From SBAX01 sp964646605 (lineage in GTDB: Bacteria > Planctomycetota > Phycisphaerae > UBA1845), in the NCBI GenBank assembly GCA_964646605.1, contig CAZYEX010000116.1, forward strand, positions 1-55,156: a stretch of DNA of 55,156 nt, read 5' to 3'. Positions 25,214 through 34,215 of this stretch are shown here, one piece after another. The notes beneath the pieces are model-generated. The model was not told the DNA's origin. It saw only the letters and a program-made list of their open reading frames with translations, and ran no database searches. The position numbers and the translations under genes are program-made. Position 1 is the stretch's first letter. Every line of letters starts with the position of its first letter.

Positions 25214-26512
25214 GTGACCGGATCACCGCCCATGTCCTCCGCCGCGACGAACGGCCCGACCGTGGATGCGTTGCAGAGCCTCGGCGAACTCCGCGCTGCG
25301 CTGCAGGAACTCAACCCGGCCTCGGCGCCGCAGATCGTGTCCACTCTGTCGAACGCCCTCGACCAGGTCGTCCTCGAACACAAGGGGATGGGCGAGGAAC
25401 TTCTGTGCCTTTATGAACAGCTCGGCATCGTCTTCGAGGTCACCCGCAAGCTCGCCGGAGTGCAAAGTGAATCGGAAGTCGTCGCCCTGTTCCTGGAGAG
25501 TCTGCGGCGCAGTTTCGAGCGCCGCGCCGTCTTTGCGGCGCGTCCGCGTCTTGCGGGAGGGTGGGCCTTCGATACTCCGGGGGCGCCGAATACGCCGTGG
25601 CTTACGGCGCTCGTCGAACGCGCCTGCGAGCGCGGAACGGTTCTCGTGGAGCCGGTTCCACCCGGTGCCCTGCCCGATTCGATCTGCGAGGTCATGATCG
25701 GTCCGGTGCGTTCGGGTGAGGCCCTAGTGTGCGTGCTGGTCATCGTTCGCCCCCAGTCCGAGCCCGCCTTTCAGGCCAGCGACATGCTCCTCGTCGAATC
25801 TCTGACCACCTTCTGCGGCGACCTCATCCGCAGCCACCGACTGGTTCGTGAACTTCGAGAGATGTCCATCGCCATGGTGCGCTCGCTGGTCAGCGCCGTC
25901 GACCAGAAGGACGAATACACCTGTGGGCATTCCCTGCGGGTGGCGTATTACGCGACCGCCCTGGGGCGGAAGCTGGGACTGGGCGAGGTGGACTTGCAGA
26001 TGTTGCAGTGGAGCGCCCTTCTTCACGACGTGGGCAAAATCGGAATCCGCGACAGTGTGCTCAACAAAGAAGGGCGACTCACGCCCGAGGAATTCGAGCA
26101 CATCAAGGAGCATCCCGTCCGCAGTCACAAAGTCGTGCAGCAAGTCCCGCAGCTCCGCCGGGCTTTGGATGGGGTCCTTTATCACCACGAGCGGTACGAC
26201 GGGTCCGGATATCCGTCGGGTTTGAAGGGAGAAGATATTCCCCTGCAAGCGCGGATTTTACAGATCGCGGATGTGTTCGACGCCCTGACCTCGAATCGCT
26301 CGTACCGGGCGGCCTATGACTGGCGGAAGGCGCTTTGCATCATGGAGGAGGAGGCGGGCAAGACGGCCGATCCGCAGTTGCGGCGACTGTTTGATGATCT
26401 GATCCACGAATGGGTGGGCGACGATCCCCAGGCTTGGGAGGCCCTCGTCGCCCGGGCCAGCCGCTTCGCGGAAGCGATGGAGGAGCCCGTGGGAGAGTCG
26501 GGCGGAGAATGA
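25214..26512 (+). CDS. HD-GYP domain protein (putative cyclic-di-GMP phosphodiesterase)
   Basis: The GTG start at 25214 has a strong AGGAGG upstream. Residues 1-200 form a GAF-like sensory region with a helical lead-in. Residues about 225-400 are HD-GYP: GHSLRVAYYATALGRKLGL, LLHDVGKIGIRDSVLNK (HD near 270), HHERYDGSGYPSGLKGEDIP (GYP near 330) and RILQIADVFDALTSNRSYR. All metal and signature residues look intact, so hydrolysis of c-di-GMP (or a related dinucleotide) is expected from the family. It sits between the receiver and a degenerate GGDEF gene, suggesting receiver-controlled dinucleotide turnover. Confidence 0.9.
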   Translation: MTGSPPMSSAATNGPTVDALQSLGELRAALQELNPASAPQIVSTLSNALDQVVLEHKGMGEELLCLYEQLGIVFEVTRKLAGVQSESEVVALFLESLRRSFERRAVFAARPRLAGGWAFDTPGAPNTPWLTALVERACERGTVLVEPVPPGALPDSICEVMIGPVRSGEALVCVLVIVRPQSEPAFQASDMLLVESLTTFCGDLIRSHRLVRELREMSIAMVRSLVSAVDQKDEYTCGHSLRVAYYATALGRKLGLGEVDLQMLQWSALLHDVGKIGIRDSVLNKEGRLTPEEFEHIKEHPVRSHKVVQQVPQLRRALDGVLYHHERYDGSGYPSGLKGEDIPLQARILQIADVFDALTSNRSYRAAYDWRKALCIMEEEAGKTADPQLRRLFDDLIHEWVGDDPQAWEALVARASRFAEAMEEPVGESGGE

Positions 26513-26513
26513 C

Positions 26514-27860
26514 ATGACGCTATCCATACTGTTGCCGTGGTTTCCCGTCATCCTCGCCGTCGGCGTGGGCGGTCGGTTGCTGGGCCGCAAACGCGGCTAC
26601 GCCCTAGGGCTTCTCTGTGCCTTGTTCTGGATATTGTTGGTGCAGTCGACCGCCGGTTCCGGGTTCTGGCGCGCCCCGTGGGTCGTGGCCGGTGTCATGA
26701 TCGGCGCCGCGGCGGTTTTCTTCATGGGCGGTTGGGCTGGGGAGCTGTCCGGCGGCGACCTCATCTTGGGAAACGATGGAACGCAAACCGACTCATCCCA
26801 CGAGGTCGTTTCTCAGCAGACTCAGGAGTCCCTCGAAGCCGTCATCGCCGTCATGCGCGGCTTCGACGATTGGATCTCCGAGCACCGCCACGATCGTGAT
26901 CCGTGGTCGCAGTTCGGAGAGTTCGTGCGGTCGGCCCTCTTTCAGTTTTGCCAGGCAACCCACGTGAAGCTCTATCGCTTGCACAACGACGTCGCCGAGC
27001 TCGTGCCTCTGCGCGAGGCGGATCCGTTCTGCGAGCCGCGGACCCTCTCCGCCCGCCAAGGGGTCGCGGGTCACGTGGTGACGTCGGGTCGCTCGTTCAT
27101 CCTGGGCGACCACTCCCAAGGGGAGCTGGTGGCCCAGCTCGCATCATCCCAACCCGACGTCGGGGAGTCGATGGAGTGGTGCTTCGCGATTGCGCGAGAC
27201 GGACAGCGATTGGGGGTGGTCACGGTGGGATCGTTGGGGATCGCCCCCTTGCAGCATTTGCCGCTGCTTCGGACGGCCGAGCAATTGGTGAGCCAATGGT
27301 GGGGCGGCCTCGTGGAAGTTTTGGGCGGTCGCGAGGCCGGGCGCGGCGATCCGACCTCCGGTCTGCTGAACCGGGCGGCGTTTTTGGAATCCGCCCAGCA
27401 GTCGCTTCGCGAATCCTACGCGATGTCCGAACCGGTCGCGGTGGCGATCATTGCCCTCGAGGGGCTTCGTGAATTGCAGGATTCCGGTCGCTGGGAAGCG
27501 GCGGACGAGTTGGTGCGGGAGACGGCGGACGATCTTCGACGCAAGGTACGGATGGATGACTGCCTTGGCCGGTTCGACGAGTCGCGGATGGTGTGGTTGC
27601 TACGCCGGGTAGACGCGGAGCTAGCCTCTCTGATCGTCAAGCAAGTGATGACTCGACTGAGCACGTTGTGTCAAGATCAATCGCGGTGGCGGGTGGCGCT
27701 GCACGTTCGCTGCGGGGTGGTCGGGAGCGGGGTGGAAAAGCCGGACCTGCGGACCCTGCTCTGTCGCGCCCTGGCACAATCTCGCCGCGCCAGGGTGGAA
27801 AACCGGTTGATCGCCAACGAGTCGGATCCGGCTCGCGCGGCGGCGGAGGCGTCCACGTGA
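26514..27860 (+). CDS. Membrane GAF protein with degenerate GGDEF domain
   Basis: Two or three hydrophobic helices at the N-terminus (residues 1-75) are followed by a GAF-like domain (about 120-270; VKLYRLHNDVAELVPLREAD, ARQGVAGHVVTSGRSF). The C-terminal 170 residues align with a diguanylate cyclase fold: DPTSGLLNRAAFLESAQQSL, DDLRRKVRMDD and then GRFDESRMVWLL where an active enzyme has GRYGGDEFAVLL. The GG(D/E)EF signature is therefore lost and catalysis is unlikely; a dinucleotide-sensing or scaffold role is possible. It starts 1 nt after the HD-GYP stop and overlaps the next STAS gene by 4 nt. Confidence 0.8.
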   Translation: MTLSILLPWFPVILAVGVGGRLLGRKRGYALGLLCALFWILLVQSTAGSGFWRAPWVVAGVMIGAAAVFFMGGWAGELSGGDLILGNDGTQTDSSHEVVSQQTQESLEAVIAVMRGFDDWISEHRHDRDPWSQFGEFVRSALFQFCQATHVKLYRLHNDVAELVPLREADPFCEPRTLSARQGVAGHVVTSGRSFILGDHSQGELVAQLASSQPDVGESMEWCFAIARDGQRLGVVTVGSLGIAPLQHLPLLRTAEQLVSQWWGGLVEVLGGREAGRGDPTSGLLNRAAFLESAQQSLRESYAMSEPVAVAIIALEGLRELQDSGRWEAADELVRETADDLRRKVRMDDCLGRFDESRMVWLLRRVDAELASLIVKQVMTRLSTLCQDQSRWRVALHVRCGVVGSGVEKPDLRTLLCRALAQSRRARVENRLIANESDPARAAAEAST

Positions 27861-28192
27861 AGATCGAACACCAGCAAGTCGGAAGCGTGGACGTGTTGAC
27901 GCCCGTGGGCGCGTTGGTGGACCAGGACGGCGAGGGATTCAGCAAGGCCCTGTTGCATCGAGTCAAGGCCGCCAACCCCCGCGTGGTCGTGGCCATGCAT
28001 GAGGTGCCCTACGTGGACAGCATGGCCCTGGAGGGATTCCTCAACGCCACCGACGAGCTGCAAGGGCGGGCCTCGACCCTCAAGCTCGCCGCCGTCACCC
28101 CGACCTGCCGCGAGATTTTTGAGCTGACGGGGTCGTCGGCGAGGTTTCGTTTTTTCAAGGACGTACAGGATGCCGTGAAGAGCTTTCTATGA
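27857..28192 (+). CDS. Small STAS-domain protein
   Basis: A 111-residue protein starting at a GTG embedded in the stop of the preceding gene. KIEHQQVGSVDVLTPVGALV, VVVAMHEVPYVDSMALEGFL and LKLAAVTPTCREIFELTG match the STAS fold, with Asp-Ser in YVDSMALEGF at the phospho-acceptor position. It is the last gene of the signalling cassette. It could be a target of the kinase/receiver pair or a link to an RsbW-like kinase elsewhere, possibly the one at 14.2 kb. Confidence 0.8.
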   Translation: MKIEHQQVGSVDVLTPVGALVDQDGEGFSKALLHRVKAANPRVVVAMHEVPYVDSMALEGFLNATDELQGRASTLKLAAVTPTCREIFELTGSSARFRFFKDVQDAVKSFL

Positions 28193-28200
28193 AAAAAAGG

Positions 28201-28262
28201 AAGTTCGAAGTTCAAAGTTCGAAGATGCTTGGCTTGATCTTTGAACTTCGAACTTTGAACTT
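28201..28262. repeat. AAGTTCGAAGTTCAAAG-type inverted repeat, copy 2
   Basis: Left arm 28201-28224 (AAGTTCGAAGTTCAAAGTTC plus GAAG), a 14-nt loop and right arm 28239-28262. It fills the spacer between the STAS gene and gspE, ending 12 nt before the gspE start, and lacks T tracts. Same heptamers as at 22.53 kb. Confidence 0.75.
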
Positions 28263-28274
28263 AGGTTTTTTGCG

Positions 28275-30029
28275 ATGCCCAACCTGACCATTGAAACCGC
28301 GGTTCGCCTGGGCGACCAACTGGTCCGTGACGGTTTGATCACGCCGGAACAGTTGGTCGAGGCGTTGGCGCGCCAACAGGCGGCTGGGGGTCGGATCGGG
28401 AACGCCCTGGTGCAAATCGGGGCCATCTCCTCCGCGTCCCTGGTTCATGCCCTCGGTCGGCGGCTGAGCGTCAAAGCCTGCACCCTTCGCCACGGTCTCA
28501 TTGACTCGAAGGTCGCCAAGTCCGTGCCCAAGGATGAGGCCGAACGGCTGAAAGTGCTTCCGCTCTTTCGCGTCCGCGACGAGATGACCGTGGCCATGGT
28601 GGAACCGCAATCCCTTCCCACCCTGGACCGCCTGCGGGCCATGACCGGATGCACCATCCGCCCCGTGCTCGTGTTGGAGGAGAACCTCGCCGAGTATCAG
28701 GGGAAATATCTCGCCGAGGAGGCCAACGTCGACGCCTTCCTTGCGTCGATCGAGCAGTCGGACATTCAGTTCGAGGAATCCGAAGCTATCGACGAGGGTC
28801 CGGTCGCGGACCTGGACAAGATGGTCGAAGGCTCGCCGATCGTGAATCTGGTCAACCTGGTGATCCTCACGGCCCTGCGCGCCGGCGCTTCCGACGTTCA
28901 CATCGAGCCCGACCGCGACGGCACGCACATCCGTTATCGCATCGACGGCGAGCTCCGCGAGATGCTCAAACCGCCCCGCGGAACCCACGCCGCGATCGTC
29001 TCCCGCGTGAAGGTGATCGCGCGGATGGACATTTCCGAGAAGCGTCTACCGCAAGAAGGACGCGTACACCTCGTCGCCGACCGCCGCGAAATCGACCTTC
29101 GCGTCTCCTCCATGCCCACCATCCTGGGCGAGAAGATCGTCTTGCGCATCCTCGACAAATCGAATCTCAAGTTCGAACTCGATGCCCTCGGCGTTCACGG
29201 ACAGGACCGCCGCGCCATCGAGGCCATGGTCCACAGCCCCTACGGGCTCATGCTCGTCACCGGTCCCACCGGTTCCGGAAAAACCACCACCCTCTATTCC
29301 GCTCTGGACCTTCTCCGCGACGAATCCACGAATATTGTCACCATCGAGGACCCCGTCGAGTATCAGTTGCCGTTGGTCAACCAGATTCAGGTCAACGAAC
29401 GGGTCGGGCTGAACTTCGTACGGGCCTTGCGATCCATTCTCCGCCAAGACCCGGACGTCATCATGGTGGGCGAGATCCGCGACCAGGAGACGGCGCGGGT
29501 GGCGATTCAGGCGGCGCTCACGGGACATTTGGTGATGAGCACCTTGCACACCAACGACTGTCCGGGCGGGATCATGCGTTTGATCGACATGGGCATCGAA
29601 CCGTACCTCATCAACGCCGCGATCCTGGGGTTCGTCGCACAGCGCCTGGCCCGCACGATTTGCCCCTCGTGTCGAACCTCCTACTACCCCCCGCCGCAGC
29701 TTCTCAAGAGCGTGGGATGGGAGTCGCGCGGCAACGAACTCTTCGCCCGCGGCGAAGGCTGCCGAGAATGCCAGAACACCGGCTTTCGCGGACGCATCGG
29801 CGTATACGAAGTCATGCTTCTGGACGCGGAATTGAAACGCATGATCCAAAAGAACCCGTCCGAGACCGATATCCGGGTCTATCTGGCGCAGAGCGGATGG
29901 CGAACGTTGCGCGAAAAAGCCCTCGACCTGGTGAACCGCGGCGAATCGACGTTGGAGGAGGTCCTTCGCGTCACCCGTTCGGAAGCGATGGACGTCGGCG
30001 ACCCGACCGGCGCCGGATTGGAGGACTAA
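28275..30029 (+). CDS. GspE/PilB-type secretion or pilus assembly ATPase
   Basis: A cytoplasmic hexameric ATPase that powers extrusion of (pseudo)pilins. An MshEN-like N-terminal domain (LGDQLVRDGLITPEQLVEAL, GRIGNALVQIGAISSASLV) may bind c-di-GMP in some homologues, which is notable beside an HD-GYP gene. The core has ASDVHIEPDRDGTHIRYRID, Walker A GPTGSGKTTT near 330, the Asp box TIEDPVEYQ, Walker B QDPDVIMVGEIRD and the His box STLHTND. A tetracysteine zinc motif (CPSC...CREC) is present. Length 584 aa is normal. First gene of a seven-gene assembly operon. Confidence 0.95.
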   Translation: MPNLTIETAVRLGDQLVRDGLITPEQLVEALARQQAAGGRIGNALVQIGAISSASLVHALGRRLSVKACTLRHGLIDSKVAKSVPKDEAERLKVLPLFRVRDEMTVAMVEPQSLPTLDRLRAMTGCTIRPVLVLEENLAEYQGKYLAEEANVDAFLASIEQSDIQFEESEAIDEGPVADLDKMVEGSPIVNLVNLVILTALRAGASDVHIEPDRDGTHIRYRIDGELREMLKPPRGTHAAIVSRVKVIARMDISEKRLPQEGRVHLVADRREIDLRVSSMPTILGEKIVLRILDKSNLKFELDALGVHGQDRRAIEAMVHSPYGLMLVTGPTGSGKTTTLYSALDLLRDESTNIVTIEDPVEYQLPLVNQIQVNERVGLNFVRALRSILRQDPDVIMVGEIRDQETARVAIQAALTGHLVMSTLHTNDCPGGIMRLIDMGIEPYLINAAILGFVAQRLARTICPSCRTSYYPPPQLLKSVGWESRGNELFARGEGCRECQNTGFRGRIGVYEVMLLDAELKRMIQKNPSETDIRVYLAQSGWRTLREKALDLVNRGESTLEEVLRVTRSEAMDVGDPTGAGLED

Positions 30030-30035
30030 CCGACC

Positions 30036-31280
30036 ATGCTTCTGACCTACGATGCCGTGGACGCCAAAGGCCGCTCGAGCCGCGACTCCATCGAAGCGGG
30101 CAATGTCCGCGACGCCGTCGAGCAACTCCGACGCAAGGGTCTGTTCGTCAAAGATATCTCCGAACCGAAGGGGGCCGCTCGACGGGGCGCCGAATCGCGG
30201 CCTGCCGCCCGTCGCCTCGGCGGAGTTCTGGCGGCTCGGCCCGCGTACTTGCCGCTGAAAACGATCGTACAGTTCACGCGGCAGCTCGGAATGCTTTTGC
30301 GCGCCGGAAGCGGACTGGTTCCCGCGATCACTGCCATTCAGCGCCAACAGAAGAATCCCCGCCATGCCCAAGTGCTTGGACAAGTGGTGAGCGACCTGGA
30401 GGACGGGGCGACGCTGACCGACTCTCTTCGCAAGCAGCCCAAGTCCTTCGATCCGGTCTATTGCGCCATCGTGGCTGCGGGCGAGGCCAGCGGGCAGTTG
30501 ACCGAGATGTTCGAACGTCTCTCGACCATCGTCGGGAAACGACGTGCGCTGCGGAAGAAAATCATGGGCTCACTCGCCTACCCGGCGCTCCTGATTTGCA
30601 TGTGCTTCCACATCATGTTGGTGCTCTTGTTCTTCGTTTTGCCGCGCTTCAACGCCATGTTCGTTCAGCTCGGCGTGGAAACGCCCGCGACCACCAAGAT
30701 GCTCCTGTCGTTGTCGGAGGTCCTGGTGGGCTATTGGCACCTCCTTCTCGTCGGCGCGTCGGCGATCGTCGGCGGCGTGATCTGGTTGGCCACGAGCAAG
30801 GTCGGGCAGCAATGGGTCAGCGACGTCCAATTGGTGATCCCGATTCTGGGCAAGCTGCGCTCTCGACTGATTCAGGGGCAGATTTTCCGAACCATGGGCA
30901 TGCTCCTGGAGAGCCGCGTGGACGTCTTGGATACGTTGGAGCTGGTGCGTGGCTCGACGCAGAGTTCGCGTTTTCGCAAGCTCTTCAACGACCTCGAGGC
31001 GGCGGTGACCTCGGGAGGTCGATTGAGCAGCGCCTTCGAGGAATCGCGGATCGTGGAACCCTACATCTGCCAAGCCGTCTTCACCGGCGAGGACAGCGGC
31101 AATCTCGGCGGTTCCATGACCTTCTGCGCCGACATGCTCGATGAGTCCAACGAGGAACTCATCAACGTGGTGACCAAGCTCATCGAGCCGGTGATCCTCA
31201 TTGGAATGGGCTTTTTGGTGGGCGGCGTGGCGATTTCGCTGTTCATGCCGCTGTTCGACATGACTTCGGCGATCAAGTAG
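30036..31280 (+). CDS. GspF/PilC-type inner-membrane platform protein
   Basis: A 414-residue polytopic protein that forms the inner-membrane platform on which the ATPase works. An N-terminal segment resembles the GspF start (LLTYDAVDAKGRSSRDSIEA). Two T2SSF repeats follow: FTRQLGMLLRAGSGLVPAIT with YCAIVAAGEASGQLTEMFER, and FRTMGMLLESRVDVLDTLEL with CQAVFTGEDSGNLGGSM. Hydrophobic helices lie at about 180-200, 230-255 and 385-405. It starts 6 nt after gspE. Confidence 0.95.
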   Translation: MLLTYDAVDAKGRSSRDSIEAGNVRDAVEQLRRKGLFVKDISEPKGAARRGAESRPAARRLGGVLAARPAYLPLKTIVQFTRQLGMLLRAGSGLVPAITAIQRQQKNPRHAQVLGQVVSDLEDGATLTDSLRKQPKSFDPVYCAIVAAGEASGQLTEMFERLSTIVGKRRALRKKIMGSLAYPALLICMCFHIMLVLLFFVLPRFNAMFVQLGVETPATTKMLLSLSEVLVGYWHLLLVGASAIVGGVIWLATSKVGQQWVSDVQLVIPILGKLRSRLIQGQIFRTMGMLLESRVDVLDTLELVRGSTQSSRFRKLFNDLEAAVTSGGRLSSAFEESRIVEPYICQAVFTGEDSGNLGGSMTFCADMLDESNEELINVVTKLIEPVILIGMGFLVGGVAISLFMPLFDMTSAIK

Positions 31281-31295
31281 CCGACGGGAAGAGAC

Positions 31296-32390
31296 ATGGT
31301 GATCGCCTTTCATGGCCTCAAGAGCAGGACGACCCCCATCGGCGTGGACCTCGGGGCGCGCGGAGTGCGCCTGGCGCAGGGCGTCCTCGACGCCCGCGGC
31401 TATACGTTGCAGAGCGCCGTGCAGTGTGAACGCGCGGGCGGCGCCGCGGATGACCCGGCGGACGCACAACTGTGCCAACGCCTTCTGGAATCCTGCCTAC
31501 GGAAGGTCCGGTTTCGGGGACGAACCGCGGTCTCCGCGTTGACCACTCCCGACCTCGAGTATCACCCCTTGGAACTGCCCGCCGCCGCGATGAACGCCAA
31601 TGCGGAGCAGGTGGTGCGCTGGGAAGTCGATCGGCTGAGGCCCAACGCATCCACGGATTTCGAGACGCGCCATTGGCGACTGCCGACGACGTCCATGCCC
31701 GCACCCAACACCGTCGCCGTCGCCGCGGCGCCGGAAGCCGTCCGCAAACTGGTGGACGCTTGCGGACACGCGGGACTGGTTTGTTCCCGGGTGGACGCCG
31801 CAGCCGCCGCTTTGGTCCGTCTCGGGTGTTTGTTGAAGCAGCGGCCGGCGAACGCCGTCTGGGCCGTGCTCGATCTCGGTGAACGTCAGACACGCCTGGT
31901 CATGTGCGTCGACAACACGCCCGTCCTGGTGCGGATCGCAGGAACCGGCGGATGCTCCTGGACCCAACGCGTCGCCGACGCCCTGCAGGTCAGTTTCAAA
32001 ACCGCTGAAACGCACAAACGCACGCACGGCATCACGGTCTCCGGACGTACCTCGCGTACGGCAGACGATGTGGAACTGCGCTCGGAGCTCTCGTCGATGG
32101 TGCTGGGGGCCTTGCGACTGGACCTCAATGATGTCGCCGCCGAAGTCAAACGTTCGTACGAGTACGTCTTGAGCTGCCATGCCAACCGCGCCGCGGCGGA
32201 CTTGGTCCTGGTCGGCGGGGGGGCGGGGTTAGGGAACTTGCCGGAGTTCTTGAGCAGCGCCTTGGGGATTCCGGTGGCCCGCGCGTCCGATGCGTTGTCG
32301 TGCCAGGATTGCCGCGTACGCGTGGCGCCGACCGTGCGCGAACCGATCGACCGTTATTCCCTGGCCATTGGATTGACGATTTCGGAGTAG
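31296..32390 (+). CDS. pilM: PilM-like actin-fold assembly protein
   Basis: A 364-residue cytoplasmic ATPase-fold protein of the PilM/FtsA family. Motifs: PIGVDLGARGVRLAQG (phosphate 1 region), DLEYHPLELPAAAMNANAEQ, AVWAVLDLGERQTRLVMCVD (phosphate 2) and DLVLVGGGAGLGNLPEFLSS (adenosine region). In type IV pili PilM binds the N-terminal tail of PilN, whose conserved NLIP motif is encoded by the next gene. It follows the GspF gene by 15 nt. Confidence 0.85.
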   Translation: MVIAFHGLKSRTTPIGVDLGARGVRLAQGVLDARGYTLQSAVQCERAGGAADDPADAQLCQRLLESCLRKVRFRGRTAVSALTTPDLEYHPLELPAAAMNANAEQVVRWEVDRLRPNASTDFETRHWRLPTTSMPAPNTVAVAAAPEAVRKLVDACGHAGLVCSRVDAAAAALVRLGCLLKQRPANAVWAVLDLGERQTRLVMCVDNTPVLVRIAGTGGCSWTQRVADALQVSFKTAETHKRTHGITVSGRTSRTADDVELRSELSSMVLGALRLDLNDVAAEVKRSYEYVLSCHANRAAADLVLVGGGAGLGNLPEFLSSALGIPVARASDALSCQDCRVRVAPTVREPIDRYSLAIGLTISE

Positions 32391-32395
32391 GCACT

Positions 32396-33040
32396 TTGGT
32401 ATCCGTGAATCTCATCCCCGAGTCGATTCGGGCCGCCCAGACCCGACGGCGGCACCTGAAAACGTGGACGGCGCTCACGGTCGTCGCCGCGGCGGCGTCG
32501 GCCGTGCCCATCGCCGCGCATTGGTCGCAGCATGTCCGCCGGGACGAACTCCAAGCTCTTAACGAGCAGCTTCAGGCCGACCTCACTTCTGCCCGCGGCG
32601 AACTGCGGACCGTGACCGCCGAGGCCGGCGAGGTGGTCCTGCGTTTGGAACGAGCCAATGCCCTGCGCGCCAAGCGGAGCTGGTCGTCGTTGGTCGCGCT
32701 ACTGGCCTCGAACCTGCCCGACGAATGTTGGCTCATCTCCCTGGCGACCGATCCCGACGTTCCGTCCGCGGCGCCGCCGGTCCGCAAGGGTGCGGCGCCT
32801 GCGCCACCGGTTCCGGCAGGCGGTGCGCCCGCGCTCGCGGAAAAGGCGGCGGTGGTCACCATCGACGCTCCACGAAAACTCCGCCTGATTGGACAGGCTG
32901 CCGACGCCACCGGACCCCTGGCCTTCGCTTCGCGACTGAAGGATACGCGGGTCTTTAGCGCCGTCACCCTGGAACGCTCCCAGCGGGAGAGCGCCGAACA
33001 GGGAACGTACTTCAAATTCGAGTTGATCTGCGAATGGTGA
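32396..33040 (+). CDS. PilN-like assembly protein
   Basis: The TTG at 32396 (GGAG 8 nt upstream) gives the N-terminus LVSVNLIPES, the PilM-binding NLIP motif at the usual place; GTG 32405 is an alternative. A single transmembrane helix (about 22-42, TALTVVAAAASAVPIAAH) is followed by a coiled coil (LQALNEQLQADLTSARGELR) and a periplasmic ferredoxin-like domain with a Pro/Ala-rich insert. About 214 residues, normal for PilN. Its stop overlaps the next gene by 7 nt. Confidence 0.8.
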   Translation: MVSVNLIPESIRAAQTRRRHLKTWTALTVVAAAASAVPIAAHWSQHVRRDELQALNEQLQADLTSARGELRTVTAEAGEVVLRLERANALRAKRSWSSLVALLASNLPDECWLISLATDPDVPSAAPPVRKGAAPAPPVPAGGAPALAEKAAVVTIDAPRKLRLIGQAADATGPLAFASRLKDTRVFSAVTLERSQRESAEQGTYFKFELICEW

Positions 33041-33627
33041 CGGCGCAAAAACCGAACAAGCTCCCGCTTCTCGTGATCGACGCGCTCGGCGCGACGTTGG
33101 CCGGCGGATTGGTGATCGGCTGCATCTACCTCACCTTCGTCCACGGTGAACACGCCACCAGGGAAATCCAGGAATTCACCCAACTCATCAACTCGGCCAG
33201 CCAGGACCTCGCGAGCATTCAAAGTGCCCGCGATCAGCAGGGGACGGTGCTCCGGGAACGCAGGGCGGAGATCTCCTCAGGGCGACAGCTCCCCACGGAG
33301 ATTCCCCTGGAGGAGTATTTTCAGGTTCTCTCGCGGTTGGCGTCGCAGCACAGTCTCCGCGTGTTGCGCCAGAATCCGTTGAGTCCGCGAGAGTATCCGG
33401 GACTGCTAGAACACCGTTACGCGTACGAGGTGACCGGCTCGATGCCGGACATTGCCCGGTTTTTCAAGGCCGTCGAGGAGGCCGATTTCTGGGCGGATAT
33501 CGCGTATCTGAAGATCACCAACGCGGCACAGACGTCCGCCACGGCCGACTCCCAGGAGCGGGTCGCCTTGCTGACCATCAGTTTGTTTTCGGCATCGAGG
33601 CCGGAAGGCGCTCCGAACGACGGGTGA
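33034..33627 (+). CDS. PilO-like assembly protein
   Basis: A 197-residue single-pass inner-membrane protein: one helix (LGATLAGGLVIGCIYLTF), a coiled coil (about 45-75) and a C-terminal periplasmic domain (EYFQVLSRLASQHSLRVLRQ, YEVTGSMPDIARFFKAVEEA) with the PilO fold pattern. PilO pairs with PilN to align the envelope-spanning complex. The overlap with the PilN gene supports coupled translation. Confidence 0.8.
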   Translation: MVTAQKPNKLPLLVIDALGATLAGGLVIGCIYLTFVHGEHATREIQEFTQLINSASQDLASIQSARDQQGTVLRERRAEISSGRQLPTEIPLEEYFQVLSRLASQHSLRVLRQNPLSPREYPGLLEHRYAYEVTGSMPDIARFFKAVEEADFWADIAYLKITNAAQTSATADSQERVALLTISLFSASRPEGAPNDG

Positions 33628-33633
33628 CATGGC

Positions 33634-34215
33634 ATGGCAGGCGATCGAAAACGTGTCTATCTCGTGGTGATGCTCCTGGGCGGAGTCGCGCTCGTGGTGG
33701 ACCGCTTCGTCCTCTCATCGAACGTGACCGTGCCAGCGTCGGTGGTCGCGGGGTCGCCTCGACCGTCCGCGACGGGGCCTGCGGCCTTACCGATGCCTGC
33801 GCCGACCAAGCCCATCGCAGCGACGCCGGGCGCGCTTCCGGTCGCCGATCGCTCCGTTCCCGAGCTGCCGTTTCCTCGAAACATGCCGAACTGGGACGGG
33901 CAAACGCCCATTGCCGACATCTTCGCCCCGCGTGGCGGAAACGCAGCGACCGATAAGGCGCTGCGGCACGCCAAGGGCGACGAGGACGCGGCGCGGGGGA
34001 CTTGCGCCGTATGGGTCCGACAACACCGCCTCGACGCCGTGATGGCTCAGGAACGTCTCAAAATAGCGGTCGTGGACGGGGCGTCTCTGCGCATTGGAGA
34101 TGCGTTGGACGGGTGTTCCCTGATTGCCGTCGAGGGAACAAAGGCGCGGTTTCGCTGCCGCGACGGAGAAACGTCGCTAACATTATCGCCCGCTCCCGCG
34201 ACGACGGCCCCCTAA
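33634..34215 (+). CDS. PilP/GspC-like membrane-anchored protein
   Basis: A 193-residue protein with one N-terminal transmembrane helix (VYLVVMLLGGVALVVDRFVL), a long Pro/Ala-rich linker and a compact C-terminal beta domain (RLDAVMAQERLKIAVVDGAS, LRIGDALDGCSLIAVEGTKA). That layout and the operon position correspond to PilP or GspC, which link the inner-membrane complex to the secretin. Assignment is by architecture and context; the sequence itself is weakly conserved. Confidence 0.55.
   Translation: MAGDRKRVYLVVMLLGGVALVVDRFVLSSNVTVPASVVAGSPRPSATGPAALPMPAPTKPIAATPGALPVADRSVPELPFPRNMPNWDGQTPIADIFAPRGGNAATDKALRHAKGDEDAARGTCAVWVRQHRLDAVMAQERLKIAVVDGASLRIGDALDGCSLIAVEGTKARFRCRDGETSLTLSPAPATTAP

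Noticed and set aside
27593..27856. Longer start for the small STAS protein
   Set aside because: The added part overlaps the end of the GAF/GGDEF gene out of frame. GTG 27857 gives a complete STAS domain with a 4-nt overlap.
28649..31144. An 831-residue Arg-rich frame overlapping gspE and gspF on the same strand
   Set aside because: The +2 frame of two clear genes; extreme Arg/Pro/His content and no domains.
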